DNA from: an uncultured Caulobacterales bacterium
GTDB lineage: Bacteria; Pseudomonadota; Alphaproteobacteria; Caulobacterales; Caulobacteraceae
Assembly: GCA_903900155.1 (NCBI GenBank)
Contig: CAIUMD010000060.1
Location: forward strand, 1 to 64,000
Length of the DNA stretch: 64,000 nt
Direction of reading: 5' to 3'
The translations under genes were made by a program, and so were the position numbers. Shown here one piece after another: positions 46,989-58,090 of the stretch. A model generated the notes under the pieces. It saw only the letters and a program-made list of their open reading frames with translations. It did not search any database and was not told the DNA's origin. Every line of letters begins with the position of its first letter. The first letter of the stretch is position 1.

Positions 46989-49352
46989 ATGCGCAAGGCG
47001 CTTCTACTGGCGGTTCTGGCGATGCTGGCCGTGCCCGCGGCGGCCCTGGCCGAGGTCCAGGTCCATGCGGTCGGCAACGTCGTGGAGGTCCGCAACGGCG
47101 CCGACGTCATGCGCCTGACGGTCTGCGCCGACGGCGTGGTGCGGGTGGTGGCCAGTCCCGACGGTCAGGCGGCGGGCTCGTCGCCGCAGCAGCCGTGGTT
47201 CTCCAAACCTTGCGCGCCACAAGCCGGGACCCTGACCGACGCCACAGCCACCGGCACGGGCGTCAACACCGCCGCTGGCGGCGGCACGGCCAAGGCGACC
47301 GCGAAGGTGCTGAAGACCGGCGACCTTCGCGTCTCGATCTCGCTGTCGGACGGAACCCTGACCTTCTTGGCCCCCGACGACCGCATCCTTTTGCAGGAGA
47401 TGGGCGAGCGGCCGCGGATCTATGAGCCGACGACCCTGTCGGATGGCTCCAAGGCCTGGAAGCTCACCGAGCGCTTCCACCCGGCCCTCCGCCAGGGGCT
47501 GTACGGCCTGGGCCAGCACCAGTCCGGACAGTTCAACTACCAGGGCGCGGTGGTGCGCCTGGCTCAGGCCAACACCGACATCGCCCATCCGCTGATGATG
47601 TCGACGCAGGGTTTCGGCCTGCTGTGGAACACCGCCTCGGCCTCGACGCTCGACAATCGCTTTCCGACCGAGCTGACCCTGACCGCCGATGTCGGCCAGG
47701 CCATCGACTACGTCTTCCTGTACGGCCCCGAGTTCGGCCAGGTGGTGGCCAAGTACCGCGACATGACCGGCGCCGCGCCGCTGTTCCCGCGCTGGGCCTA
47801 TGGCCTCTTCCAGTCGATGGACCGCTACGCCAGCGGCCAGGAGTTGCTCGACGTCACGCAGCGATACCGGGATGGCGACGCGCCGGTCGACGTCATCGTC
47901 CAGGACTGGCGGTGGTGGAGCCGCATGGGCGATCCGGAGTTCCGCCCCGACGGCTATCCGGACGTACTTGGCCTCCTGAACACCCTGCGTGAGCGCAAGG
48001 TCCACACCATGCTCAGCATGTGGCCGCTGCTGTCCAAGTCGTCCCAGCTCTACAAGCTGATGGCCGAGCGCGGTTGGCTGATCCCCGGCACGGCGCTGTA
48101 CGACCCGACCAATCCGGAAGCCGCCGATCTCTACTGGTCGCACCTGGGCAGCAAGCTGCTCGACCAGGGCTGGGACTCGTTCTGGCTGGACGGTTCCGAG
48201 CCCGAGCTGCACCTGCCGACCATGGCCGAGACCGACCGCACCCTGAATGGCCGCAAGCTGGCCATCGGGCCGGGCGAGCTCTACGGCAACGCCTTCCCGC
48301 TGGCCCATGTGGGCGCGGTGTCGGACCGCTGGCGCCAGCAGCGCGAGGACAAGCGGGTGTTCATCCTGTCGCGCTCGTCGTTCGCCGGCGTGCAGCGCTA
48401 CGGCGCGGCCTCGTGGTCGGGCGACATCCTGAACGGCTTCCCGGTGTTCCAGCGCCAGATACAGGGCGGGCTGAACTTCGCGCTGTCGGGCATGCCGTAC
48501 TGGACCACCGACATCGGCGGCTATTATGGCGGGGTGCTGGACAACCCGCCGACCGGCCCCGCGACCACCAATCCGGCGTTCCAGGAGCTGTATGTCCGCT
48601 GGTATCAGTTCGGCGTCTTCAACCCGCTGTTCCGCACCCACGGCAAGCGCGCGAACAACCGCAACGACCTCTTCGCCTATGGCGACAAGACGCCGATCCT
48701 CCTGGACTACGACCGGCTGCGCTATCGGCTCATGCCCTACATCTACGGCCTGGCCTGGCGGGTCACCGACAAGGCCGACACCATCATGCGGCCGCTGGTC
48801 ATGGACTGGCGGACCGACGAGCGGACTTGGAACATCGGCGACCAATTCCTGTTCGGGCCGTCCCTGATGGTTGCGCCGGTGATGAACGCCGGCCAGCGCT
48901 CGCGGTCGGTGTTCCTGCCGGGCGCGGCGGTCTGGTACGACTTCTGGACCGGGAAGAAGCTGGCCGGTGGGCGGTGGATCGACGCCGCCGCGCCGCTGGA
49001 GAAGATTCCGCTCTATGCGAAAGCCGGAGCGATCCTGCCGCTGGGCGGGGCGGTGAACTACGCCGGCCAGGACCCGCAGGGACCGCTGGAGCTGCGGATC
49101 TACGCGGGCGCGGATGGGGCGTTCGAGCTCTATGACGACGCCGGCGACAGCTACGCCTACGAGCGCGGCGAGCGGGCGGTGACGCCGCTGGCCTGGAGCG
49201 ACGGCGCGCGGACGCTGGCGATAGGGGCGCGGGTGGGGCGCTTCCCGGGGATGGTCAAGGACCGGGCGTTTAAGGTGGTGCTGGTGGATGGCGGCCGTGA
49301 GCGGGTTAAGACGGTGCGCTACGACGGGCGTGCGCTTGAGGTGACGTTCTAG
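46989..49352 (+). CDS. Secreted GH31 alpha-glycosidase (alpha-xylosidase/alpha-glucosidase type)
   Basis: A 787-aa enzyme with a signal peptide (LLLAVLAMLAVPAAALAE). The N-terminal beta-sandwich is followed by the GH31 barrel: FPRWAYGLFQSMDRY, VIVQDWRWW, nucleophile Asp401 in FWLDGSEPEL, SRSSFAGVQRYGAASWSGDI, TTDIGGYYGG and FRTHGKR; a C-terminal beta domain has FLPGAAVWYDFWTG. The WLDGSEPE form and VQDWRWW are closer to bacterial alpha-xylosidases than to starch maltases. It follows the second TonB receptor across a hairpin. Confidence 0.87.
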   Translation: MRKALLLAVLAMLAVPAAALAEVQVHAVGNVVEVRNGADVMRLTVCADGVVRVVASPDGQAAGSSPQQPWFSKPCAPQAGTLTDATATGTGVNTAAGGGTAKATAKVLKTGDLRVSISLSDGTLTFLAPDDRILLQEMGERPRIYEPTTLSDGSKAWKLTERFHPALRQGLYGLGQHQSGQFNYQGAVVRLAQANTDIAHPLMMSTQGFGLLWNTASASTLDNRFPTELTLTADVGQAIDYVFLYGPEFGQVVAKYRDMTGAAPLFPRWAYGLFQSMDRYASGQELLDVTQRYRDGDAPVDVIVQDWRWWSRMGDPEFRPDGYPDVLGLLNTLRERKVHTMLSMWPLLSKSSQLYKLMAERGWLIPGTALYDPTNPEAADLYWSHLGSKLLDQGWDSFWLDGSEPELHLPTMAETDRTLNGRKLAIGPGELYGNAFPLAHVGAVSDRWRQQREDKRVFILSRSSFAGVQRYGAASWSGDILNGFPVFQRQIQGGLNFALSGMPYWTTDIGGYYGGVLDNPPTGPATTNPAFQELYVRWYQFGVFNPLFRTHGKRANNRNDLFAYGDKTPILLDYDRLRYRLMPYIYGLAWRVTDKADTIMRPLVMDWRTDERTWNIGDQFLFGPSLMVAPVMNAGQRSRSVFLPGAAVWYDFWTGKKLAGGRWIDAAAPLEKIPLYAKAGAILPLGGAVNYAGQDPQGPLELRIYAGADGAFELYDDAGDSYAYERGERAVTPLAWSDGARTLAIGARVGRFPGMVKDRAFKVVLVDGGRERVKTVRYDGRALEVTF

Positions 49353-49370
49353 AGGGCGGGCCCGCTGAGC

Positions 49371-50834
49371 TTAGAGCATCGCTCGGCGCAGGGCGTCCTG
49401 CCAGCGCGCCACCGTCGCCTCACGCACCTCAACGCTCATCGCCGGCGTGAACGTCCGCTCGGCCGGGCGCACCGGCGGCGCCTTGATCCCCATGCCCTCG
49501 GCCGCCAGCCGCGCCGCGCCCAGGGCGCTGAGTTCGGCCGCGTCGGCGCGGACGACAGGGCGGTCGATCAGGTCGGCCAGCAGCTGCATCAGGACGTCGT
49601 TGCGCGAGGCGCCGCCGTCGACGTTCAGGGCCGGAAGATCGCCATGCAGGTCGGCCTGCATGGCCATGAACACGTCGTGGATCTGCAGCGCTACCGCCTC
49701 CAGCGCCGCGCGGGCCAGGTGGGCGGGCGTCGTGCCCAGGTTCATGCCGCTGACCAGCCCCCGCGCCTCGTCGCGCCAGTGCGGGGCGCCCAGGCCGGCC
49801 AGGGCCGGGACCAGGGCGACGCCGCCGCTGTCGGGGACGGTGAGGGCCAGGTCCGTCAGGGCCAGCTCGTCGCGCAGGCCCAAGAGCTTGGTCGCAAACG
49901 CCACCGTATGGCCCGAGACCGAGATATTGCCTTCCAGCGCATGCAGCGCGCCGCCGGCCCGGCTCCAGGCGATGGTGCTGGAGAGGCCATGCGCCGACCA
50001 GATCCGCGCCTTGGTCACCGTCATCAGCGACGAGCCGGTGCCGCAGGTGGCCTTGATCCGGCCAGGACCATCGAGGCCGTGGCCGTAGAGGGCGGCGTGG
50101 GAGTCGCCCATGGCCGCGTGGATCGGCACGCCGCCGGGCAGGGTGGTCGCGCCGCTGGCGGTCTCGCCGAACAGGGCGTCCGAGGCGCGGATCTGCGGCA
50201 GCGCCTCCAGCGGGATGTCGAACAGCCGCGCCATCTCCGGGTCCCAGGCCAGGCTGGAGAGGTTCATCAGCTGAGTGCGCGAGGCGTTGCTGTGGTCGGT
50301 GGCGTGGGTCGCGCCGCCGGTCAGGTTCCACAGCAGCCAGGCGTCGATCGTGCCGGCCTTCAGCTGGCCCCGCGCGGCGCGGGCGCGGCCGTCCTCCGCA
50401 TGGTCCAGCAGCCACGAAAGCTTGCCGGCCGAGAACATGGGATTCAGCGTCAGGCCCGTGCGGGCGATGGCGTCGGGCTCGTAGCCGTCGGCCTTCAGCG
50501 CCTCGCAGCGCGGGGCCGAGCGGCCGCATTGCCAGATCACGCACGGACCGACCGGGCGGCCGGTCGCGGCGTCCCACAGCACCACGGACTCGCGCTGGTT
50601 GGAGAGGCCGAGCGCGTCGACCGGCAGGCCCATGGCGACGATCTCCTCGGTCACGCCGGCGACGCTGGCCCAGATGTCGTCGGCCGAAGACTCCGCCCAA
50701 CCCGGCTGGGGATAGCGCACCTGCGTCGGGCGCGAGGCCTGGGCCAGGATCTCGCCCTCGGGGCCGACCAGCACCGCCTTGGTGTTGGTGGTGCCCTGGT
50801 CGATCGCCAGAATCGCCCCAGGAGTCATGGTCAT
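49371..50834 (-). CDS. FGGY-family sugar kinase, candidate D-apulose kinase
   Basis: A 487-aa kinase of the glycerol kinase branch: phosphate loop AIDQGTTNTKAVL, SNQRES, WQCGRSAPRC, catalytic Asp in MGDSHAALYGHG, ATCGTGSSLM, and LNVDGGASRNDVLMQ. It overlaps the transketolase C-terminal subunit by 4 bp and is third in that operon. Glycerol kinase normally has WQDRR, where this protein has WQCGR, and true glpK clusters with glpF/glpD, which are absent; a different ketose or polyol is likely. In the D-apiose pathway a FGGY enzyme phosphorylates D-apulose before a split transketolase, fitting this context. Confidence 0.8.
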   Translation of the reverse strand: MTMTPGAILAIDQGTTNTKAVLVGPEGEILAQASRPTQVRYPQPGWAESSADDIWASVAGVTEEIVAMGLPVDALGLSNQRESVVLWDAATGRPVGPCVIWQCGRSAPRCEALKADGYEPDAIARTGLTLNPMFSAGKLSWLLDHAEDGRARAARGQLKAGTIDAWLLWNLTGGATHATDHSNASRTQLMNLSSLAWDPEMARLFDIPLEALPQIRASDALFGETASGATTLPGGVPIHAAMGDSHAALYGHGLDGPGRIKATCGTGSSLMTVTKARIWSAHGLSSTIAWSRAGGALHALEGNISVSGHTVAFATKLLGLRDELALTDLALTVPDSGGVALVPALAGLGAPHWRDEARGLVSGMNLGTTPAHLARAALEAVALQIHDVFMAMQADLHGDLPALNVDGGASRNDVLMQLLADLIDRPVVRADAAELSALGAARLAAEGMGIKAPPVRPAERTFTPAMSVEVREATVARWQDALRRAML

Positions 50835-51778
50835 CGCGCCAGGAGGTCCCGGGCGGCGTCAGCGATGCCGGCGGCGGTCAGGCCGTAGCGCTCCATCAGG
50901 AACTCGGCCGAGCCGGTGGGCAGGAAGCCGGGGAAGCCCAGGATCCGCATCGGGCAAGGGGACTGGGTCGCCAAGACCTCGGCCACCGCGCCGCCCAGGC
51001 CGCCCTTCACCGAGTGCTCCTCGACCGTGATCACCGCGCCGGTCTTGGCGGCGTCCAGGATGGCGGGCTCATCAAGTGGGGTCAGGGTGGCCATGTTGAT
51101 CACCTTGGCCTGCACGCCCTCGGCCGCCAAGGCCTCGGCGGCGGCCAGGGCGCGCCAGACCATGGTCCCGTTGGCGATGATGGCGACGTCGCCGCCCTCG
51201 CGCAGGGTCTCGGCCTTGCCGATCTGGAAGCGCTCGGCGGTGTGCTGGAGCGCCGGCACCGGCATGCGGCTGATGCGGATGAACACCGGGCCGTCCAGGG
51301 CGGCGGCGGCCTTGATCGCCTCGCCGGTCTCCCAGGGATCGGAGGGCACGACGACGGTCAGATTGGCCATCGGCCGCAGCCAGGCCAGGTCCTCGATCGA
51401 GTGGTGGGTGGGGCCAAGCTCGCCATAGGCGATGCCGCTGGAGATGCCGCATAGCTTCACATTGGCTTGCGAATAGGCGACATCGGCCTTGATCTGCTCC
51501 AGCGCCCGGCCGGTCAGGAAACAGGCCGCGCCACTGACGAACGGCACCTTGCCGCCGTTGGCCAGGCCCGCGCCGACGCCGATCATGTTCTGCTCGGCGA
51601 TGCCGACATTGATGAGCCGCTCGGGGAATTTCTTGCGAAAGCCGCCCAGCTTGCTGGAGCCGACGCTGTCATTGACCACGGCGACGATCCGCGTGTCCGC
51701 CTCGGCCAGGGCCTCCAGCGTCGCGACATAGGCCTCGCGGCAGTCGAACAGGCCTGCGGTCTTCTCGGGATCGTTCAC
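50831..51778 (-). CDS. Transketolase C-terminal subunit, candidate D-apulose-4-phosphate transketolase subunit
   Basis: A 315-aa protein comprising the pyrimidine-binding and C-terminal domains of transketolase: LINVGIAEQNMIGVGAGLA (catalytic Glu), FLTGRALEQIK, GPTHHSIEDLAWLR, VIIANGTMVWRALAAAEALA-like segment and GGAVAEVLA. It has no diphosphate-binding domain; that is supplied by the gene just upstream (1-bp gap). It starts with GTG and overlaps the kinase start. Housekeeping transketolase is a single chain, so the split form points to a catabolic pathway. Confidence 0.85.
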   Translation of the reverse strand: MNDPEKTAGLFDCREAYVATLEALAEADTRIVAVVNDSVGSSKLGGFRKKFPERLINVGIAEQNMIGVGAGLANGGKVPFVSGAACFLTGRALEQIKADVAYSQANVKLCGISSGIAYGELGPTHHSIEDLAWLRPMANLTVVVPSDPWETGEAIKAAAALDGPVFIRISRMPVPALQHTAERFQIGKAETLREGGDVAIIANGTMVWRALAAAEALAAEGVQAKVINMATLTPLDEPAILDAAKTGAVITVEEHSVKGGLGGAVAEVLATQSPCPMRILGFPGFLPTGSAEFLMERYGLTAAGIADAARDLLAR

Positions 51779-51779
51779 G

Positions 51780-52619
51780 TCAGGAAAGCTCCGCCAGGGC
51801 TTGGGCGTACTGGTCGGCGTTGGGGCAGCCGTGGTGCCAGCCGGCCTGGTTTTCCATGTACGACACGCCCTTGCCCTTCACGGTCGAGGCGATGACGCAC
51901 AGCGGCCTGTCGCCGGTGGTCTCCAGAGCGGTGATCAGGGCGGCCGGCTCGTGGCCGTCGATCTCGAGGACGTCCCAGCCGAAGGCGCGCCACTTGTCGC
52001 CCAGGGGCTCCAGGCTGACGGTCTCTTCCGTAGGCGCGCCTTGCTGCAGGCGGTTGCGGTCGACGATCAGGGTCAGGTTGGCCAGCTTGCGGTGGCCGGC
52101 GGTCATGGCCGCCTCCCAGCAGCTGCCTTCCTGCAACTCGCCGTCCCCGGTCAGCACGAAGACGCGGAAGTCGGCCTTGTCGATCTGGCCGGCGATGGCC
52201 GCGCCGACCGCGACGGGCAGGCCGTGGCCCAGCGGGCCGGTATTGGTCTCGACGCCCGGCAGATAGGTGCGGCTGGGGTGGCCGTTCAGGCGCGACAGCG
52301 GCCGCAGGTAGGTCGACAGCTCCTCCTCCGGGAAGAAGCCCGCGCCCGCCAGCACCGAATAGAAGGCCCCGGTGCAGTGGCCCTTGCTCATGATGAAGCG
52401 GTCGCGGGCCGGCGCGTTGGGCTGGTTGGCGTCGTAGCGCATGACGTCGAAATAGAGGGCCGCCAGGATGTCGGCCGCCGACAGGTCGCCGCCCGGATGG
52501 CCCTGCTTGGCCTCAAAGATCATCTTCAGCGCGCTGCGACGGATCCAGTTGGCGCGCTCCGCCACATGGGCGGCGCGGCTTTTCAGGTCGTCCGCGCCCT
52601 GGCGGTGAACTTGGCTCAT
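51780..52619 (-). CDS. Transketolase N-terminal (TPP) subunit, candidate D-apulose-4-phosphate transketolase subunit
   Basis: A 279-aa subunit holding the thiamin diphosphate-binding half of transketolase: AKQGHPGGDLSAADILAALY, TNTGPLGHGLPVAVGAAIAG, and the GDGELQEGSCWEA...VDRNRLQ diphosphate/magnesium motif. Length fits split-transketolase TPP subunits. The ATG at 52619 is chosen because the conserved N-terminus begins shortly after; another ATG is 10 codons upstream (52649) and the frame is open to 52763. It is the first gene of the three-gene operon read away from the ABC operon. Confidence 0.85.
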   Translation of the reverse strand: MSQVHRQGADDLKSRAAHVAERANWIRRSALKMIFEAKQGHPGGDLSAADILAALYFDVMRYDANQPNAPARDRFIMSKGHCTGAFYSVLAGAGFFPEEELSTYLRPLSRLNGHPSRTYLPGVETNTGPLGHGLPVAVGAAIAGQIDKADFRVFVLTGDGELQEGSCWEAAMTAGHRKLANLTLIVDRNRLQQGAPTEETVSLEPLGDKWRAFGWDVLEIDGHEPAALITALETTGDRPLCVIASTVKGKGVSYMENQAGWHHGCPNADQYAQALAELS

Positions 52620-53019
52620 CTTCGACGGTCTCGCTGGTCGTCGCGACATGGATCGAGGGCGCGTGCGACCGCGGAAGAGGCGCGTTTTTCGGTCGCGCTC
52701 GATTCCGCCTGGTTCCAGGCCTCCCTCGACGGTCAAACTAGGCGGGGCGGTTTGCGAGTGCAATGGTGAAATGCGTCGTTTTCTTTCGATTTTCTTCGTT
52801 TCAGTTGGCGGGAGAAAACGGAACGCGTGCGTCCAGAAGGGTGTTTTCGTGATCTAAGTCCCTGTCGGCGTGACGGAAATCGCGATCGTCGCCAGAGGGC
52901 AATCCCTTTGCGGTGAGGGCTGATTGACAGCCCCAATCCGCCATGACACGTTTTGCCCGAATTCGAAATCATTCGAAAGTAGCGCCGAAAACGGCGCACA
53001 GAACGGGGAGAGGCGGACC
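52620..53019. promoter_or_regulatory. Divergent control region of the sugar catabolic operons with phased repeats
   Basis: A 400-bp, less GC-rich region with no supported gene. On the transketolase side three TCG triplets are exactly 10 bp apart (52776, 52786, 52796) within a TTTTCTTTCGATTTTCTTCG stretch. On the ABC side ATTCGAAA repeats perfectly at 52961-52968 and 52971-52978. Both fit direct-repeat operators for the DeoR-family protein encoded at 56265. Start positions of transcription could not be read with confidence. Confidence 0.5.
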
Positions 53020-53676
53020 TTGCGGCAGGCGGGCGATCGGCATCGCGGCGATAGCGTGCGACGGACGGGCCTGGTCCTGGTCCTGGTCGCCCTGCTGCCC
53101 GTGGTCAGCGCCTGCAAGGTCGTCCCCATCGCCGCCGATCGCGCCGCCCGCGAACGCCAGGCGGGCAGCTTCGACGCGACGCGGTATGTCGAGGCCGTCT
53201 GGGACGCCCAGGCCGCGCCCTACTGGGACAAGCAGGCCGAGCCGCTGACCCAGCTCACCGCCCAGATCGACAAGGACATCGACGCCGCTGGCGGACGCAA
53301 GGCCGGCGATGGCTCGCCCTGGACTTTTGTCACGCAAGGCGAAGGCCAGGTCACCGCGGTGAAGACCAACGCCCGCGCCGGCGCGGTGACCGTCACGGTC
53401 GACGGCAAGCCGGTCGAGGTGCTGGTCGGGCCCGTCGTGTCGGGCTCGGCCCTGCGCGACAGCCTGCCGTTCGTGACCTTCAACGACTTCTCCAACCAGA
53501 TCGCCTTCGCCGAGGTCGGCGGGGCCCTGACCAAGCGGGCCCTGCGCCAGGCGCGGCCGGCGGCCCAGGGTCTCAAGCCCGGCGACCGCGTGCGCTTCCA
53601 GGGCGTGTTCCAGCTGGGCAAGGCCGGCGATCCCGTGGTCGTCACGCCCGTGCGCCTCGAGCGGGTCGGGGCCTGA
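53020..53676 (+). CDS. DUF2291 periplasmic lipoprotein of a sugar ABC system
   Basis: A 218-aa lipoprotein: basic start, hydrophobic LVLVLVALLPVVSAC with the lipobox Cys, then DUF2291 features (KVVPIAADRAARERQAGSFD, PLTQLTAQIDKD, GVFQLGK ending). DUF2291 proteins are found almost only with ribose-type sugar ABC transporters; their role is unclear. No ATG is available; TTG at 53020 is chosen because GGGGAGAGG lies 7 bases upstream. A GTG at 53056 is the alternative and would leave a shorter n-region. It precedes the ATPase by 4 bp. Confidence 0.75.
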   Translation: MRQAGDRHRGDSVRRTGLVLVLVALLPVVSACKVVPIAADRAARERQAGSFDATRYVEAVWDAQAAPYWDKQAEPLTQLTAQIDKDIDAAGGRKAGDGSPWTFVTQGEGQVTAVKTNARAGAVTVTVDGKPVEVLVGPVVSGSALRDSLPFVTFNDFSNQIAFAEVGGALTKRALRQARPAAQGLKPGDRVRFQGVFQLGKAGDPVVVTPVRLERVGA

Positions 53677-53680
53677 CGCC

Positions 53681-55198
53681 GTGTTGCGGGCGGAGAAGAT
53701 CGGCAAGACCTATGGCGGCGTCACGGCGCTGGACGGCGTCGACTTCGACGTCCGCGCCGGGGCGGTCAACGTGCTGATCGGCGAGAACGGCGCGGGCAAG
53801 TCCACCCTGATGAAGATCCTGGCCGGGGTGGAGCAGCCCACCTCGGGCCGCCTGCTGCTGGACGGCCAGCCGGTGCGGTTCGCTTCGGTGCGCGAGGCCG
53901 CCAAGGCCGGCGTCGGCATCGTCTTCCAGGAGCTGAACCTCTGCCCGAACCTGACGGTGACGCAGAACATCTTCCTGGGCCGCGAGCCGACCAGGCTGGG
54001 CGCCACCGACCACGCCGTCGAGAACGCCCGCGCCCGCGCGGTGCTGGCCCGCCTGGCCCACGGCATCGATCCGGACGCACCGGTCGGCGACCTGCGGGTG
54101 GGCGAGCAGCAGATCGTCGAGATCGCCAAGGCCCTGGTCGAGGACGCCCGCGTGCTGATCCTGGACGAGCCGACCTCGGCTCTCAGCGCCGCCGAGGTCG
54201 AGGTGCTGTTCGGTGTCATCGGCGAGCTGAAGCGGGCCGGGGTGGCGGTGATCTACATCTCCCACCGGCTGGAAGAACTGATGCGCATCGGCGACTACGT
54301 CACCGTGCTGCGCGACGGCCGCCTGATCGCCTCCGAGCCGGCGTCGAAGGTGTCGGTGGCCTGGATCATCGACAAGATGCTGGGCGACAAGGCCCGCCAG
54401 CGGCCGCGCGGCGGAACGCGCCAGGCTGGCGCGGTCGTGCTGTCGGCGCGTGACATCGCCCTGCCGCGTCGCGGCGGCGGCTTCCTGGTCGACCATGTCA
54501 GCGCCGACTTTCGGGCCGGCGAGGTCACCGCGGTCTACGGCCTGCTGGGCTCGGGTCGCACCGAGCTGCTGGAAAGCCTGTGCGGCGCTCGCAACGCCGG
54601 CGGGACCGTGATCCTGAACGGCGAGGACGTCTCGGCCCTGAGCCTGGCCGAGCGCTGCCGCAAGCGCTTGCGCTTCGTGCCCGAGGACCGTCAGCGCGAC
54701 GGCCTGTTCCACAATCTGTCGGTAGGCGGAAACCTTGGCCTCTCCAGTCTGCTGGGTTTCCTGCGCGGTGGCCGGATCAGCGAGGGTAAAGAACGTTCGA
54801 CCATCGCCGACATGATGGCCCGCCTGGGCGTCAAGTCGGCCGGCGTGGAGGCGGCGATCGGTTCGCTGTCGGGCGGCAACCAGCAGAAGGTGGTGATCGG
54901 GCGCGGCCTGATGACCGGGCCGTTGGTCATGCTGCTGGACGAGCCCAGCCGGGGCGTCGACATCGGCGCGCGCGGCGAGGTGTTCGACACCATGCGCGCC
55001 CTGGCCGACCAGGGCCTGGCGGTGGTGTTCGCCACCTCCGACCTGCTGGAAGCCCAGGCCGTCGCGGACCGCGTGCTGGTGCTGGCCGCCGGCCGCCTGA
55101 CCGCCGACCTGACGATCGAACAAGCGACCGAGGCCGCCCTCGTGACCGCCTCCAACGCCGTGCCGCCCCCCGTTTTGTTTAGGGAGACCGCCGCGTAA
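53681..55198 (+). CDS. Sugar ABC transporter ATPase, RbsA/XylG type
   Basis: A 505-aa protein with two fused ATPase domains. The first has Walker A GENGAGKST, signature region LRVGEQQIVEIAKALV and Walker B LILDEPTSAL; the second has the degenerate GLLGSGRTEL loop, SGGNQQKVVIGRGL and MLLDEPSRGVD, typical of the CUT2 family for monosaccharides. It energises uptake by the downstream permease and binding protein. It starts with GTG and overlaps the permease ATG by one base. Confidence 0.92.
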   Translation: MLRAEKIGKTYGGVTALDGVDFDVRAGAVNVLIGENGAGKSTLMKILAGVEQPTSGRLLLDGQPVRFASVREAAKAGVGIVFQELNLCPNLTVTQNIFLGREPTRLGATDHAVENARARAVLARLAHGIDPDAPVGDLRVGEQQIVEIAKALVEDARVLILDEPTSALSAAEVEVLFGVIGELKRAGVAVIYISHRLEELMRIGDYVTVLRDGRLIASEPASKVSVAWIIDKMLGDKARQRPRGGTRQAGAVVLSARDIALPRRGGGFLVDHVSADFRAGEVTAVYGLLGSGRTELLESLCGARNAGGTVILNGEDVSALSLAERCRKRLRFVPEDRQRDGLFHNLSVGGNLGLSSLLGFLRGGRISEGKERSTIADMMARLGVKSAGVEAAIGSLSGGNQQKVVIGRGLMTGPLVMLLDEPSRGVDIGARGEVFDTMRALADQGLAVVFATSDLLEAQAVADRVLVLAAGRLTADLTIEQATEAALVTASNAVPPPVLFRETAA

Positions 55199-56229
55199 TG
55201 GCGACCGAAGCTACTTCCTCGACCGGGCCGGGCGTCGTCGCGGTGCTGCTGAAGCTGCGCGCCCTGATCGCCCTGGCCGTGGTCGTCGCCTTCTTCTCGG
55301 CAGCGGCCCCCAACTTCCTGTCGGCGTCGAACTTCCTGATCATGTTCAAGCACGTGGCGATCACGGCGATCCTGGCGATCGGCATGACCTACGTCATCCT
55401 GACCGGCGGCATCGACCTGTCGGTGGGCTCGATCGCGGGCCTGGCCGGCATGGTCGCCGGGGCGCTGATCCTGAACGGCGTGACGCTGCAGCCGCTGGGC
55501 GTGGTGGTCTATCCCAGCGTGCCGGTGGTGATCGCCCTCGTGCTGGTGCTGGGCGGGATCGCGGGCCTGTTCAACGGGGTGCTGGTCGCCCGTTTCCGCA
55601 TCGCGCCGTTCATCGCCACCCTGGGCGTGCTGTACGTCGCGCGGGGCGCGGCCATGCTGCTGTCCAACGGCGCGACCTTCCCCAACCTGGTAGGCCGCCC
55701 GGACCTGGGCAACGAAGGCTTCCCGCTGCTGGGCTCGGCCTCGATCCTGGGCCTGCCGGTGACGGTGATCCTGCTGGCCGTCATCGCCCTGGTCGCCGCC
55801 TTCGTGGCCAAGGACACCCCCTTCGGTCGCTGGGTCTACGCCATCGGCGGCAATGAGCGCGCGGCCATGCTGTCGGGCGTGCGGGTCGAGCGGGTGAAGG
55901 TCGCCGTCTATGTCATCTCCGGCGTCTGCGCGGCGCTGGTGGGCCTGATCGTCTCCTCCGAGCTGGTGGCCGCCCATCCGGCCAGCGGCGAGACCTTCGA
56001 ACTGTCCGCCATCGCGGCCGTCGTGCTGGGGGGCGCGTCGCTGTCGGGCGGGCGCGGCACGGTCGGCGGCGCCTTGATCGGCGCCTGCGTGATCGGCGTG
56101 CTGGGCGATGGCCTGGTGATGATGGGCGTCAGCGAGTTTTGGCAGATGGTCATCAAAGGACTTGTGATCATCGCCGCTGTCGTGCTCGACCAGCTGCAAG
56201 GACGTCTCACGGCATCGGGCAGGGCCTGA
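55198..56229 (+). CDS. Sugar ABC transporter permease, RbsC type
   Basis: A 343-aa inner-membrane permease with about nine to ten hydrophobic helices. Family motifs are GGIDLSVGSIAGLAGMVAG, FRIAPFIATLGVLYVARGAA, YAIGGNERAAMLSGV and AAVVLGGASLSGGRGTVGG. A CUT2-family partner of the ATPase and of the binding protein at 57122. Confidence 0.92.
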   Translation: MATEATSSTGPGVVAVLLKLRALIALAVVVAFFSAAAPNFLSASNFLIMFKHVAITAILAIGMTYVILTGGIDLSVGSIAGLAGMVAGALILNGVTLQPLGVVVYPSVPVVIALVLVLGGIAGLFNGVLVARFRIAPFIATLGVLYVARGAAMLLSNGATFPNLVGRPDLGNEGFPLLGSASILGLPVTVILLAVIALVAAFVAKDTPFGRWVYAIGGNERAAMLSGVRVERVKVAVYVISGVCAALVGLIVSSELVAAHPASGETFELSAIAAVVLGGASLSGGRGTVGGALIGACVIGVLGDGLVMMGVSEFWQMVIKGLVIIAAVVLDQLQGRLTASGRA

Positions 56230-56264
56230 CCGTGGACGCTGTCTCGCAGAGGAGCAAGAGAGCC

Positions 56265-58072
<1,808 letters not shown>

Positions 58073-58090
58073 TTTCTGGAGTACGCGCTC

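Noticed and set aside
49371-50834. Naming the FGGY gene glycerol kinase glpK
   Set aside because: General similarity is to that branch, but operon partners are split transketolase genes and no glpF or glpD is present; WQCGR replaces the WQDRR of glycerol kinase.
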